From Kuschelorhynchus macadamiae (taxonomy: Eukaryota > Arthropoda > Insecta > Coleoptera > Curculionidae): DNA of 64,000 bases. The stretch lies in the NCBI GenBank assembly GCA_030620095.1, contig JAUTXW010002147.1, forward strand, positions 248,001 through 312,000. Reading direction: 5' to 3'. Under the pieces are notes generated by a model, which searched no databases, was not told where the DNA came from, and saw nothing but the letters and a program-made list of their open reading frames with translations. Shown here one piece after another: positions 47,111 to 60,339 of the stretch (positions are counted from its first letter, which is position 1; each line of letters starts with the position of its first letter). Both the position numbers and the translations under genes were made by a program.

Positions 47111-49641
47111 AAGTATACCTTAGAATATTATTACCTTAAATTATTCAATGGAATGATAAAAGCAGTTGTTATATTGACACATTGTTTTCCTGATGCATGG
47201 CAATAAGGTTTTTGATTTAAGTTGATAATAATTATTTTCTTGTGAAAAAAGTTAATATTAGGTTAGCTACATCTGGTTTTTATCGCGCTTTTATTAGCTT
47301 TACTTCTCTGTTCGCTAGTTCAAATCTCGTAATGGATTTTTCACCCACTTCAACAACAATCAGTTTGCGTAATCCCCTTGCATTATAATACAATTTGACA
47401 CACAAGTATTAACTATTACTATCTGTGGTCGGATTCAACTGAAAATCGATATCTAGAGGTTTTAAGAGGGTAACTATGAATATTAGAAATTCAAAATTGG
47501 TAAATAGTTTTTGTCACTTGCCAGATTCCACTGAAAATCGGTAGCTGGGGGTATTAAGTAGTGCAAATTAGTCAACAAGTTAACACTCAGAAATTCAATA
47601 TGGCGGCGCCACAATATCTTGATATCGTTGTTGTTCTGAATTATTAATGTTCGAATTATTGAGTTCGTAACAAAAAATCTACCTTTTTCTAGAATATTTT
47701 TCAGCTCTACCTACGTTTTTGTTTAAAATAACACAGCTTGTTTTAATTATTAACTTTGTTTAAAATAACTACAACTTATCTAGGAGTTTTTCATCTTAGC
47801 TTGATTCACATCTTTCTACAAATAAATAAAAACTTATTCATTTCATTTCCATTTATGTTTTTGGCTCGGATGCTACCCTATTCACCAGATTGCTCTGCGT
47901 CCGGGGCTTAGTCAGGACTGGGCCGACCCTCCCCAGATAATTTACACCTTATTCCGGTTTGGAGACGTTATTGTCCGGATGTCCGGATGGCGAGCTCTAA
48001 GCTCCCGGAATACCCCGATTCTTACAAATATATGTTTAAATTATTCCTACTTCTTTAATCTTTGAAACGCATTTGCATTCAATTATGTAACTGAGAGTAC
48101 TACTGGTAGCACGAGATGACCTTTTCTTTCAAGCTATCCCCTTACCCCTCCTACTCCCGCCTCATAACGGCTATTACGCTAATATTCTATGTAGAACTGG
48201 GTAGACGAACAGGATAGAATACAGGCACAACTAGGCCTCACAAGTTCACATCGCATGGTCTCTTTAAGGAGTCTCCCGCCTCCCTCCGAAACAAAGCAGC
48301 AAAACCGAACACGTAGAACCACTTATTTCAAAAATATAGAGGTCTACCTTCCACGAGGCGATTCGGAAGACTGAAAATAAAAGCTCGAATGTTTGAGATG
48401 TAACGTCTGAAGAAGCTACTGTGTTACGAAACATGTTACGTGTTGTTCACAAATATAATGGAAGTGTTTGTAAAATAATAGTTTTGTTTTTACATTTTAT
48501 ATACCTGTATGTTTTTAGCTGAACGATATTCTTTTGCTGGAAATAAGTGATCAAAAAAGAACGAAGAAGTTTTTTTCATTACCTGTAACATTTTTCAGTT
48601 TGGAAATTGATTATATGCGCCTGATAGTATTTTATAAGGTACTATCACAATTGTTAAAATTGTGCATCTTTTGCTATTAAGCTTATTTAAGATGCTTTAC
48701 TTCGTCCACGTTAAGTTATTCCAGTTAGCAAATTAATACAATCAAAACATTATGATCTCTTCTTAACCACTCCACTTCTAAAACATTATCCTTAAATCTG
48801 GTGACTCCTTTAAACAAATTATTATTGATATAAAGGAATTGGTGTTTAAGCTAAAGTGTTGCCACGGCACCGAGTTAGATAGCATTTTTTGTAAACGTGA
48901 AGATGAACCAGTTAAAAAACACTAAACTAAAGTACGAAGCAGATTTATTTTTTATGTACTTTACTTTTTAAAATAAGTGTTTATTTTTCTTAATCGGACT
49001 ATTTTTTTGTATGTTTAATAAAATATAAAAATTCATTTAATAGTTTGTTTTTCTTAATAAAATTTGATACTCTTAATTTTCCATTACAAAAAGTCGCAGA
49101 TCTACATATTAAAAGCGGCAGTTCTCTCTTTTGCCCAAGGCGGCATAATCGCTGAGGCGGGCCCTGCATATAATGTCATAACCATATCTCCTGTGCTAGT
49201 TTTACAAATCTTAGGGAAAATTATGTCGGAGCGAAAAGCGTATTATGCAAAGAGCAATATTATTTGAGAAACTGAGGGCTGGGAAATATAGAAACATGAA
49301 TTCTGTTGACGTGTTTTTCTATAGGGGCTTGTAAGAGCCTAGGTACTCTCGAGGCTTTTAAAATATCTCATATAAATTATTTCTTGCTGCGCAAAATGAC
49401 AAAAAGATTGCTTGATATAAGGTAAAATTTAACTGCCTAAAAAGCTTAAATGCCCATTCAGCTCCTTATAACAATCATATAATATATAGAGATGTTTTCT
49501 ACATTTTGGCAGACGTTTCAACCAACATTCAATCTCCATCAATGTCTGAACCGCTAGTATTTAATCCAAACTTTTAATTGACTAAATATTATTAATAAAA
49601 TATGTGGTAACGAATATATAAACTTTAAACTTATGTTGCAG
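47111..49641. other. Intronic sequence with short repeats, no gene recognised
   Basis: A ~95 bp unit with cactgaaaatcg occurs near 47425-47505 and 47518-47605, the second with atggcggcgcc. A GC-richer patch at 47870-48330 followed by ctgaagaagctac...gaaacatg near 48405 is reminiscent of a retroelement end but could not be assigned. Confidence 0.45.
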
Positions 49642-49769
49642 GAACTCCAGGCGAAGCTATCCCAATGGAACGAATTGGAGCTGCAACCCCATCTAGAAGC
49701 TCTTGTGCAGGAGTTCAAACTGATCCTCCAGAATCTGCTGAACCATCCGATAATATATCACTTCTCTGA
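49642..49769 (+). CDS. mGluR: Metabotropic glutamate receptor, terminal exon
   Basis: After ttgcag| the phase-compatible frame reads GTPGEAIPMERIGAATPSR, SSCAGVQTDPPESAEPSD, NISLL, stop (TGA 49767-49769). It is a short polar, Pro/Ser-rich tail like the distal tails of group II mGluRs, which also end in a Ser-x-Leu-type PDZ ligand; here the last four residues are ISLL with Ser at -2. Codons in this frame favour A/T in the third position as expected for this genome. A second frame is also open to a stop at 49779 but has GC-rich third positions and the wrong phase. The exon is far from the TM7 exon, so the join rests on phase, strand and composition. Confidence 0.7.
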
Positions 49770-50797
49770 GAATCACTGAGTATGTATGTTTTAATAAGTA
49801 AGAGTCATGTATTAGGTTAGATATCCACAAATATTAGTCGGAAGATTGGACCACTGCAAATAAGATAACGAAATAATACTCTTTTTTGATTACTTTTACT
49901 TCCCTCGTAAAAAGAAGGTATTGTTGAAATATCACTCTGTGAATTGTTTTCGGATCTTCACGTTTCAGAGTCCCTTGAGGATAACCTGGTAACATTCTGA
50001 TAAAAATCCAATATGGCGAAATAGAATGGCGTGAAATGTAAAAAAAATTATTACTAAAAAGCTAGTTATGTAATTTACCACAAAGCAGAAGTATTATGAT
50101 GAACTGATATAATTTTGGTACGTATCTAAGTTGGCGAAACAGAATGGCGTCTTAATAAAATATTTAAAAAATCAGTCTGAAAAAAATTCTGTGCAAGAAT
50201 TAATGTTTGATAAAGAAATAAACTAGTGAAATCGTGATACGAATTTGAGCTGATGGAACAAAATGGCGCCCAAATAAAATGTTTGTAATCGCAAAAATCG
50301 CCCTACCAGGTTTGGTTATATAGGGATTAAATCGGTAAATTTTTGTACGAATCTGACAAAAAAACCAATAAAAAATTGATTTAAAAGTCCTTATTTGACT
50401 TGAAGTTTTGCACACAAATCATGCCCTAGAATTGGTTCTGGTCTGGTATGCCGTCTCATTGCCCTGTTGCTTTGGAGAAGTTCTTGGAACTTGCACCTAA
50501 GCTCGGCTATTTCTCCTCTAAAAAAAAGATTATTTAAGGCAATTTCATTGTTATTTTTTTAACCTCTCAGGATGCCTTGTTGCTTTCTCTAATGAGGTCT
50601 GCTATTTTGATGTCTTATGAGGGCTTTTATTTTAACCTCTAAGGAGGCTTTCTTATGTGTAATGAGGTCTTTTTATATTACTTATGATATCTATTTATTT
50701 AAATTTTAGAGTGGTCTTTTGTATTTACCTCCATCTAGGCCTTGTAAAAAAATCACCCTACGGGATTTTTCCAGACCTTTACGTTTCAAGGTCCCTA

Positions 50798-51866
50798 GAT
50801 GACGAAAAACATGTTTTCTCGATTCCGCCGGTCTGTCTGTCTGTCTGTCTGTCGGTCTGTCTGTTCGCAGCATAGCTAAAAAACTACTTGCCCGATTGAC
50901 TTCAAATTTCGGTAAAAAAATTAAGGTTCATATGGGGATGACCTGGTAGCATTTCGGTAAAAATCCAATATGGCAAAGCAAAATGGCGGCCTAATGAAAT
51001 GTTAAAAAAATTATTACTAAGAAAGTGCTTATCCAATTTATCTCAAATTTTGCACAAAAATCAAATATTTTGTAATTGCGGCTTAATAAAATATTTGAAA
51101 ATTCTCCTGAAAAAACTACTTAATGAACTGATTTCACATTGTATGCCAAAACTAATTGTAGTATAGAGATGAGCTAGTAAAAGTGTGGTACTAATTCAAG
51201 ATGACTGACCAAAATGGCGGCCAAATAAAATTTTTGAAATCTGAAAAATTCACCCTCTCAGGTTTTACATTTCTTGGCGTTTTAGCGTCCATAGATACCA
51301 AATAATATGTTTTATAATAAAACAGCGGAACAAAAATGACGAAAAACATGTTTTCTCGATTCCGCCGGTCTGTCTGTCTGTCTGTCGGTCTGTCTGTTCG
51401 CAGCATAGCTAAAAAACTACTTGCCCGATTGACTTCAAATTTCGGTAAAAAAATTAAGGTTCATATGGGGATGACCTGGTAGCATTTCGGTAAAAATCCA
51501 ATATGGCAAAGCAAAATGGCGGCCTAATGAAATGTTAAAAAAATTATTACTAAGAAAGTGCTTATCCAATTTATCTCAAATTTTGCACAAAAATCAAATA
51601 TTTTGTAATTGCGGCTTAATAAAATATTTGAAAATTCTCCTGAAAAAACTACTTAATGAACTGATTTCACATTGTATGCCAAAACTAATTGTAGTATAGA
51701 GATGAGCTAGTAAAAGTGTGGTACTAATTCAAGATGGCTGACCAAAATGGCGGCCAAATAAAATTTTTGAAATCTGAAAAATTCACCCTCTCAGGTTTTA
51801 CATTTCTTGGCGTTTTAGCGTCCATAGATGCCAAATAATATGTTTTATAATAAAACAGCGGAACAA
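50798..51866 (+). repeat. ~535 bp tandem duplication within the array
   Basis: The block from gacgaaaaacatgttttctc at 50801 recurs at 51338 and the two copies run in near identity to about 51330 and 51866. Visible differences are one fewer GTCT unit in the second copy, and single changes (aagatgactg/aagatggctg; agataccaaa/agatgccaaa). Very recent, or an assembly artefact. Confidence 0.92.
50829..50868. repeat. (GTCT)n microsatellite, with second copy at 51366-51400
   Basis: gtctgtctgtctgtctgtct followed by gtcggtctgtctgttcgc; the copy at 51366 is one unit shorter. Confidence 0.95.
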
Positions 51867-52290
51867 AAGTGCGGTCAAATAACATGTTAAAAAAAATTAA
51901 CGTAAAAAAGCATCTTATTCAATAGAGTGTAAATTTTGGAGAAAAATTAAGTATGATATAAGTATAAACTGGAGCGAATTCAAAACACTGCGGTGTGTGT
52001 CAATGTAAAAACTACTTATTGAATTCATTTTATATTATGCCCAAAATCAAGTATAACATATGTAGGTAGAAACTGGTAAAATATTGGTAGAGTTCCAATA
52101 TATTGGAACAAAATGGCATCCCATAAAAATGTTTGAAAAGACAGTATATTATGTGTTCCTAAATAACTACGTACTAAATTAAATTGGTTCACACTTCAGT
52201 ATTCCTAATAAAAAGAAATATTCATATTGAGGGAAGTTCCGGGAAATTTACCGATTTTTATTCTGAAAATAAATTGTTACTATTATACCT

Positions 52291-53089
52291 TATTTCTTTT
52301 CTATGGGAACAAATATAAATTATAAAACACATTTTCCACACCACTTTCTACCTGAAAATAACGTTTCGTTATTATGTCCAATTAATATATTTCATTTCAG
52401 CCTAATAAAATATACGAAATATTTAAAGACTATTTGCTATTTTATTTTCATTCAATTTCACTCGCTAACAATGACTTTTGTTATGCGTGTATATAGCTTT
52501 TTGTTATCTGTGTATTCAGTTCAATAAATATACAAATTCACAAAATAATAAAAGCCAAATGTCAACATTAACCTTTAATGAAAACAAAATAAATTGTCAT
52601 AATTACTTCAATGTAATAAATAATTGTCCTAGTTAATTCAATATATACAAAATAATAAAGGGTTCATTGTAAGAACATAATTTGCCTCCATGCAGAAGTA
52701 TGAAATGATGGCGTTCATTCACTATTTATATTTGTATTTTTGTAAATATTGATTTACAGTTGGCATCAAATAAATCCGTACAGTACCAGTTGAGTCTAAC
52801 CCCACTTTATGATATTTTGATAATAAAGTCCGTTTCAGAATTATTCGTTAATTTCTTGGCTGCAATGAAATTTACCTGGTACCATTAGCCGTAACACTCT
52901 ATAGATATTGGCTACCTACAAGTCTGGATGTTAAAATGTTTAACTACAAATATTAATATAAAATCTTTTTTATATTATTATTTGTGTGTTTGTGAAACTG
53001 TGCATTTAGTAAAATATCTGTTATTTCTCTTCTATCTGTTAGTTAGAGCTGCGTTATTGTGTTATTAAGTTTAAAGAAAAATGTGGCGT
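52291..53089. other. Unassigned flanking sequence
   Basis: AT-rich, no motif recognised. Confidence 0.5.
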
Positions 53090-53665
53090 ACATGGTCAAA
53101 TTGGTAATAGTGCATCCAGAAGTGGTATTTCAAAAAAAACATTTATCCCATGATGACAAAGAAATTGTAAAAAACGCTTATTAATCTCTTTTAACGAAAG
53201 GGTATAATCAAAATGAAAGTTTGGGCGAAACGTGCTGTTTTAACTAAAGTTTCTTTTTCGACGGTAAAAGATATCGAAAACCATTACACCAAGGAAACAA
53301 CAGCCCAACATCGACAAATTTAGAAGTATTGGAAGAAACTGATAAATAGTTAATTCGAAGAAAAAATTATGACATGTATAATAAACAAATAATTCCTGTA
53401 ATAGATTCTATACAAAAAGTACCTAAGTAGACGAAATTAACATTTCATGTAACAGAACAAGCCTCGGGAGACTTGTTAAAGCAATATTATTTAAATATCG
53501 GACCATAAATAATGGAATGCCAGTGATTAGAAATATGGCGTCGGAATTATTTAAATTCCATACAGCAATATAGTGCAGAAAATGGTCCAATCCTATATCT
53601 TAACGAAACATGGTTTGATACCCCTGCCACCCGAAAAAAAGAATGGAATTATTCAACAAGTAAGT
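53090..53665 (+). pseudogene. DDE transposase relic (LDET family), N-terminal half
   Basis: Reading across frames: KVSFSTVKDIEN, RRKNYDMYNKQIIPVIDSIQ, YLNSIQQYSAENGPILYLNE then TWFDTPATRKKEWNYSTS near 53560-53660. YLNETWFDT corresponds to the first catalytic block (YLDET in the 37400 copy), with Asp changed to Asn. No C-terminal part follows. Third relic of this family in the window. Confidence 0.75.
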
Positions 53666-54941
53666 TATAGAAATATTAATATTAAGAAGAATATTAATGG
53701 AATATTAGTTTCAAATCGCATACTTCCAAATATTCCAATTTTTTAACCCTTTTCTCTTTCGTTAAAAATAATAAGTAAAAATTCTCTATTACACTAGTCA
53801 ACAAGTTTCAAATGCATATATTTTTGTTATTATTTAACCGATTTTGACTTTTTTTCCCTGATAGGTCAGTCCTTCTACTTTCTGAAGCCCTAGGTAGAAT
53901 TGAAAATTTTGTACCGGGAAAACTAAAAATTACGTGAGCATGTAAATAAATCAAAATTTAATATGACTGCCAAAAAGAGAGGGGCATGCAGATTTTAGTT
54001 TTTCATACGCTACGGATACACAAATGTGCACTGTACCACATCACCAAGTTTGAAACATTAATTTTTAATACAGGGTGAATGAAACGATATACACTTTAAA
54101 CCATAACTTAGAAATATGGTTAATTAAAAATACACTTAGCTAATGAATACTTTTGAATACCTAAAGTCTGGCAAGTTCGTTATGACCTACGCGGCATCGG
54201 TAAGGGGGGTAAGGCAACGCCTCAATTTATCTATTAATTGCCCAATGGCGGCGTGAAAAATTCCTATAAATTATGATATGTGAATATTATATTATTTAAT
54301 ATTATTTCAAAATCATTATTGCATAACCCAATTAAACGAAGAAATATTGTCAAAATTTCAATACAAAAAATTAAAGAAAAATATATTTTTTTTATTAACA
54401 ATATTATCACAATAAATACAATATCTTAATAATCTATTTTTGGTTAAATATTACATATAAATAAATACAAAACGAGAAGTGTTAGCACTGTAAAAAGAAA
54501 TTACCAAAAAGATGGTAAACGGCGCAGGCGCTGGCCCGTGGAATTGTATAGTTGAAAGTATAGACAACTTTAAGGGAAGAAAAACGTACTTTAAAGTTCT
54601 TCATAGTTTTCCTGGTCACTGTTAAAGCTATCGAATCGAATCGAGGCGTTGATGCCTTGTTTCCTACTTTGGATTTCTTAGAGGTTTAACATAATTGTGT
54701 AAATGTTAATAACACGAATAACATCGTTATTTGTTACATAAATGTTAGTACCTTTTATGATTTACCTTGTGGATGGTTAAAAGTAATAATTGCTTATAAG
54801 ATACTTGTGTTTGTTTATTTTGTTTAAATGTTATAAAATAGGGAAGAAAATGGGATAGTTGATCATTTTTTATAACCTGGCAATGAGGCTGGCTACCTCC
54901 CACATTCTTTCTGTGATTCATAACAAACTTGCCAAGCTTTA
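53666..54941. other. Flank of the Tc1 element; one isolated transposon-like end
   Basis: A typical end motif, tacagggtgaatgaaacgat, occurs at 54071, and atatggttaatt near 54115 has an inverted partner at 56456-56470. A complete outer element could not be traced. No gene. Confidence 0.45.
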
Positions 54942-56447
54942 GAGATGTACTCCTAATTTTAATTTCCTTGAACAGTGTTGCCAAGTTCAATTATTTACAA
55001 AATTATTTTTATTATTTTTTATTTTTATCCCTTGGTATACACATCAAGTAAAAAAAGTAAGCTAACTTTAGAGCTTTATTCTGTAAGGTCCAAATGGTTT
55101 ATTTTACATTTGAGGACACAGTCACAGATTTTTTCAGAGATGTTGCCTTTAAAAAAAATACTAACAAAAACTAAACAGTTAATATAAATGAGTTTTTATT
55201 TACAAACATACAAAAGAAATTATACCAAAGCAACAACAAGGCGACAAAAAAGATTAGAAAGGAAATGCGAAAAAATAAAACGACAACGTAACACAAAAAC
55301 TTAATTGTCTGTTGGCCCTCTACCAGCTTACAGGAATTGCTCAGTTCTTCTTGGCATACTTTCAATTAGGTTGTTTATATTGGTTGGAAAAACGTGCAAA
55401 AAACTAATTTCATTTCCTTACGTGCCTTCCCAATATATCCCAAGCATTTTCGACTAGATTTAAGTTCGGCGACCGCGGAGCCCAGTCCAGACATGCTATT
55501 CCTTCTACTTGTTTATATTCGATCACTTCTCTTGTTCTATGTGCGGTAGCATTATCAACCATGAATAAAAAGTTTGGACCTACAGCACCCCGCCGCATGC
55601 GAACAACCGGGTCCAGGATATGTTCTATGTAAATCTGACCAGTCATCGTTCTGACATTAAGGGCGTTTTATTATTTCACATTATCACGCCCCAAAACACG
55701 GTTGTAAGGCCTTGATATAGTAGTTGGCAGCCCTGGCTTCTGGTCCTGTAACTCGCCAAACATGAACCCGTCGGTCATCGAAGATTAAACCAATTCTGGT
55801 TTCATCAGAAAACATATCATTTTTCCATTAATTGATGTTCTAATAGCGATGTTCGATATACCAATTCAACCTTGTCCGTTTCTGCAGTGGTGTAAGTTTG
55901 AGAACTCGCAGGGGCCTTCTGTTTCTCAAGCCTATTTTATGTAGCGGTCTTCGAATTGTTTGAGTTGACACCTCCATGTGATGTGCTGCCCGAATTTGTT
56001 TCTTTATCACTGTTGATGTTGTTGTTAGATTCCTCCTTGCTAGTATTCTAATAAAACGTCTTGATTTGCCGTGGTCTTGGAATTTCGATGCCTTCGAAGT
56101 CTATTTTCAATTGAACCAGTCGGCCACATTCCTCTCACTTCTGCCGCTTTCCAATAAACCTATGATACGGCCTCGGTTTAAAGGAGAAATTCTAGGCATT
56201 TTTAACTTTTTGTAGTTAAGTCGACAAAGTCACACGTTCTAAATCCGTGTGAGCAAATTTGGACACGATCACTTTATCCTCCCTGTATTAAAACTGCAAA
56301 TGTTTAAACATTCTGACGGTATACAGTAGTTCTGAAATTAGCGTCATTTTACTTGATACCTATACCAAGTAATAAAAAATAATAACACAAATAGATTGTT
56401 AAGTTTGGCAACACTGTTTAGGGAAGTTAAAATTAGGAGTACATCTC
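54942..56447 (-). mobile_element. Tc1 element, 1.5 kb, TA-flanked
   Basis: Begins gagatgtactcctaatttta after TA (54940-54941) and ends with the complement, taggagtacatctc, before TA (56448-56449). The ~105 bp inverted ends share aacagtgttgccaa and tttttattattttttatt-type blocks. Length and structure are classic for Tc1. The transposase within is broken. Confidence 0.88.
55328..56199 (-). pseudogene. Tc1 transposase relic
   Basis: Starts at the ATG complement 56197-56199: MPRISPLNRGRIIGLLESGR, SERNVADWFN (first helix-turn-helix). Then RRFIRILARRNLTTTSTVIK, STQTIRRPLHKIGLRNRRPL, MFSDETRIGLIFDDRRVHVW (first Asp), NFLFMVDNATAHRTREVIE (second Asp), RSPNLNLVENAWDILGRHVR (Glu present; SPD changed to SPN) and NINNLIESMPRRTEQFL before the stop at 55328. 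Two stops after WFN and two near the GVxxWG block, plus frameshifts, inactivate it. Nearly full length (about 290 codons). Confidence 0.9.
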
Positions 56448-56449
56448 TA

Positions 56450-57790
56450 GGTATTAACCATATTTCTTTGTTATTTACACAAGCAAGGCAACGGCGGATC
56501 AATGTTTTGCAAACTGCTTGGAGTGTATTTTATCTATTCTGCGGCAAAAATTGAATTGAATATCATTCCCGCCAACAATTTTACCAACACGAGACACTAG
56601 TATCTTCATACGACCGCAAAAATTAAAATTTAATGAAATTAGTTCGCAGGAATTACGGTTTTTGTTTCTCGTCGCCGTTCATACTTACACAAAAGTTTTT
56701 GTTGTTCTATCTGGAAATCTTTCCCGATAAATCGTTATAGCTCCATGTGAATTTTATAACGATTTATTGTAAATATGGATATTTAGCTGAAGTGCAAAAT
56801 CTCCGTGTCCGAAATTTACATGAACATAAGAGTGTTTACGTTAGCAAAAGAAGGCACAACTATGTAACTAATAGTATTTGATAATAAATTAAATATTTAA
56901 TAATTTGCTTAAATTACAACCAACTAAGGTTAATGTTTATTTTTCTCTTTGTCTCAAAACTGTTAAGTTTTGACCTCCAGACTTTTTTTTGTTTTGAAAT
57001 GACCCGTACGTTCACCTGTTAATATATTCGTAATAATTTTCCTTTCACGCTGTATAAACCTTATGGGGCACTTCCTTTAAACATTCACCAAAAACACCTA
57101 CTTACATCTGCAAAAATTGTCTCACAAGCTTTCAACACAAGGTAGATTCGAACCACCGCAGAACAGAAAGACCAGTAAAAGTATATACACAATTTTATAA
57201 AAATATATTTATTAAAGCGAAAATAATGCAACACTGATTTTGTCGCTTTTATTCCCACGAAATAATGTTTCCTTTCCACTAAAAACGATCTTCTTTTTGT
57301 TTCAAAAGAAAAGGAAAATACCTCAGTAAAAAATATTAGGAATATTTTAGTAGACATTTTTCTATGCTTTTTATATTCTTTATGAAAGTCTTAAAAGCAA
57401 GAGTAGAATAATAATCTTAGAAAACTTTCCATTTATAAAATGCAATAAAATTTGAAAAGCGACAAACAATCTTTGGCTGATCGCGTTCCTTGCTTCCTTC
57501 CCAATCATAAACTTTTATAGAGGAGAAAAATTAATGGATTGAGAATAAGATAAATTTAAATGGAATAACAGTTAGATTATATTCTTCTTTTCTATTTCGA
57601 TTTTATATTGAAGGTTTCAATCAAACGTGAATTCTATTTTACAAAGTTAGATATTGTTCAAATAATATTTAAAATACCGAAATAAAATTAAATGAAACTT
57701 TTTTTTAGTTGCAGCACATCGTCCTCTATTTTAACTCGATAATAATTGTCAATATTTACCAGTCTAGTAACTTACACAGGAGTACGGTGG
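56450..57790. other. Unassigned flanking sequence
   Basis: No gene. A 90-codon minus-strand frame at 57085-57357 has no motif. Confidence 0.5.
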
Positions 57791-57802
57791 CCATATTTTT
57801 TA

Positions 57803-60050
57803 CAAAAAAAGCAAAGGGTATCCCATTTTCGGCACTTTTGCGGGGTATCTCTCTTATTTTTAAAGATAGAAGGTTGGGGTTTTCGTGACATGTGCTACTT
57901 TTTTGTAAAATTAAAGATGGCGCCCTAAAAATGTTCATAACCCTTTTGGTTTTTGAGATACACCCCTCGTACCCCGCTATCTGATAACTTATTAAAAAAC
58001 TGTTCTTTATATTATTTTTACCGTAGAATTCAGTGCCGCTTTCAGAATAAGTATACGGGGTGAGGTCAAAAACTATCAGATCCTACTTTATTTTTTAAAT
58101 GGGACTCCCTGTATATTGTTTTTTATAATTATTAGGAATAATGTGGGCTTTTCAAAAATATATACAAGTATGTAGTTATTTTGGAAAACAAGCTCAAAAT
58201 TTGAGATTTCTTAAAATTTTCTTTTGTGTCCAACTAGTAGGTAGTAGGCTATTGCTAATTTGTTTAGAACAAAGAACAAAATGTCAGTTTTTGATTATTA
58301 ATGAACTATTTTTGTTGTTTTGGTTTTTCTAGAAAACTATATACTATATTTAATTTACTTTTTTTACAATAATGGCGGTCTACGAAAATTATAAAAAGTA
58401 TATCAGCAAATAGACGAAGCAACTGGTGTATCCAAGTCTGATGCTCAAAGAATTTTGCAAAAATATATGTATCACCCATATAAATTCTACATAGTTCAAC
58501 ATTTACACCGTGGCGATGCCGAGCGCCGAATGTTGTAAATGGTATTTACAACAAATCAATACATTTGGTATCTGGTCTGATGAATCTTATTTTTCAAGGG
58601 CGGGAATTTTCAGTCGCCATAATACAAGAAAATGGTCCGCAGAAAATCACCATTTAATTTTTGAAAGGGAACACCAAGGACCCTTCGGAGTTGGGGTCTC
58701 GTGTTTCATTTATAGAAGGCGCATAGTCTATAAAATTTTTGAAGGAGATCTCACAGCGCGTCGGTATCTAGAAACCCTTGAGGAAGTTATTCCACAACTG
58801 ATGGAAAATGTTCCATTGGCACTTTATAATGCCGTTTATCTTCAACAAGACGGTGCCCCAAGCCACATCTCTGCGGTTTTAGGGACATTTTTAGACGATA
58901 ACTTTCCTCAAATATGGGTTGGTACTCACGGACCTATAAGATGACTCCCTCGATCTCTGGATTTTTCGATTTTAGATTTTTTCATGGAAAATAAAATAGA
59001 TAAAACACGATATCAGTCTGAAGTGGAGCTTCGTGCGGCAATCGATTTGACTTTCCGAAATTTGCAAAAAAGGCCTATGATTCTTTTGAACGCTATTAGA
59101 AGAATAACGAAAATGGTCGTAATTTTGAAAACCACCTTTGAAAACTCTTTGGTTTTTTAAAATTCTGTTTCTCTTTTTGGTTTTTCCAAACTTAAGTTTA
59201 AAGTAAGATAGGTAATTATTGTTTTATTTTGAGTAATTGAAATAAAAAGTTCATATAAAGATGTGGTCAAAAATGCTTCGTTTCCAACATACAGTGTTTT
59301 TTTTAATCCACCTTGTATAATTATAGAGATAATTTATTCAGAATGGACATACAGCGTACAGTGATCAATATTTACAAATAATGGCAATAATAAATTTTAA
59401 CAAAATATACAGGGTGTTAGATTTTTGAGGATCATGACTCTTTTAGGCCCTCGTAACTTTTTGGTGCTACGCTACTAAATAATTTTACTTCGATAACCAT
59501 ATTCCCCATTCTATTCCCTAACTTTTTACTCTCTTACAACAATTCAATATTATGTGTACCCTTTAAAAGTTATTTAGCAAAATATCGGAATTTTTTGAAT
59601 TTTATTAAGCAAAATTGGCTATGCACGAATCAATGTTTAGCTAAATAACTTCTTACTGGTAGAAAGTGTCAAATTATAGTAAGCGGCCAAACGGTTAAAA
59701 AAGCATAACATACAGGGTATCCCATTTAAAAAATAAGGTAGAGTCCGATAACTTTTTGACCTGACAAGTACACTTATTCTGAAAGCGGCACTGAAAACGG
59801 AAAAAGTCATATAGGGAACAGTTTTCGACTTATGATCATTTTTCACATAGCTCGGATACGAGGGGTGCCTGAAAATGCAACATTTTCAAAAACACCCTGT
59901 ATCTGAAAATCCAAAAGAGCTATGGAAATTCTGCTGACGCCATCTTTAATTTTACAAAAAAGTAGCATTTCTCGAGAAAATCGCAACCTCGTGTCTTTAA
60001 AAATGAGGGTTATACCCCGCAAAAGTGCCGAAAATGGGATACCCTGTGCA
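57803..60050 (+). mobile_element. DUF4817-type element with ~300 bp inverted ends
   Basis: The left arm (gggtatcccattttcggcac, from 57809) is the reverse complement of the right arm (gccgaaaatgggataccctg, ending 60046). Further matched blocks include gatggcg...aaaattaaag and ctgaaagcggcactga (59778) against cagtgccgctttcagaataa (58034). A second, inner pair of 'ccctgtata' ends lies at 58112 and 59713. Transposase relic inside. Confidence 0.82.
58378..59160 (+). pseudogene. DUF4817/DDE transposase relic
   Basis: QQIDEATGVSKSDAQRILQK and HPYKFYIVQHLHRGDAERRM are followed by a 144-codon open stretch (58510-58944) with IWSDESYFSRAGIFS (first Asp), PFGVGVSCFIYRRRIVYKIF, GDLTARRYLETLEEVIPQLM and YLQQDGAPSHISAV (second Asp). 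Past a stop: LPRSLDFSILDFFMENKID (third Asp) and a C-terminal helix region. The N-terminal DUF4817 helix-turn-helix is missing and several stops are present. All three catalytic Asp survive. Confidence 0.85.
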
Positions 60051-60339
60051 GCAATTTTTTTTTTCGAATTAACGACTTTGTAAAAAAATTGTCTAAATCA
60101 AATGAGACACAATATAACTCTATTCTGAGTTGACCCAAAATAAGTTTGGCCGTCACTATTTAAAGAAACTGACGTAGAGCCCGCAAGTGACGAAGATTCG
60201 CTGATATCAATAGTAGTTCTTAAGTAATATATTACATTTTTCAATTTTTTTATTTCGTTCATATTCCATTCGTTGTCAGCCATAAGGACCTCGATAGTAT
60301 TGAGCATTATTAAAGTAACCTCATCTAACTGATTTTTTG

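Larger units (their letters stand above)
49900..52290 (+). repeat. Dispersed 'AAAATGGCGGCC' repeat array
   Basis: About ten units of ~100-140 bp. Each has a core such as aatccaatatggcaaagca plus aaaatggcggcctaataaaa and a linker such as ctacttaatgaactgattt. The cores are at about 50010, 50135, 50260, 50975, 51210, 51510, 51745 and 52110. The array ends with the module at 52140-52265. It starts ~130 bp after the mGluR stop codon, so it probably lies within or next to the receptor's 3' UTR. Copies elsewhere at 13410-13910 and 14991-15300 are inverted. Confidence 0.8.

Noticed and set aside
48400..48440. Hammerhead motif at CTGAAGAAGCTAC...GAAACATG
   Set aside because: Core-like words are present, but stem II does not pair and no proper cleavage triplet follows.
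49642..49779. Alternative frame in the terminal exon (E-L-Q-A-K-L-S-Q-W-N...FSENH, 45 residues)
   Set aside because: It looks helical, but it needs phase 0 at the acceptor, while the mGluR TM7 exon ends in phase 1. Its third codon positions are also unusually GC-rich for this genome.
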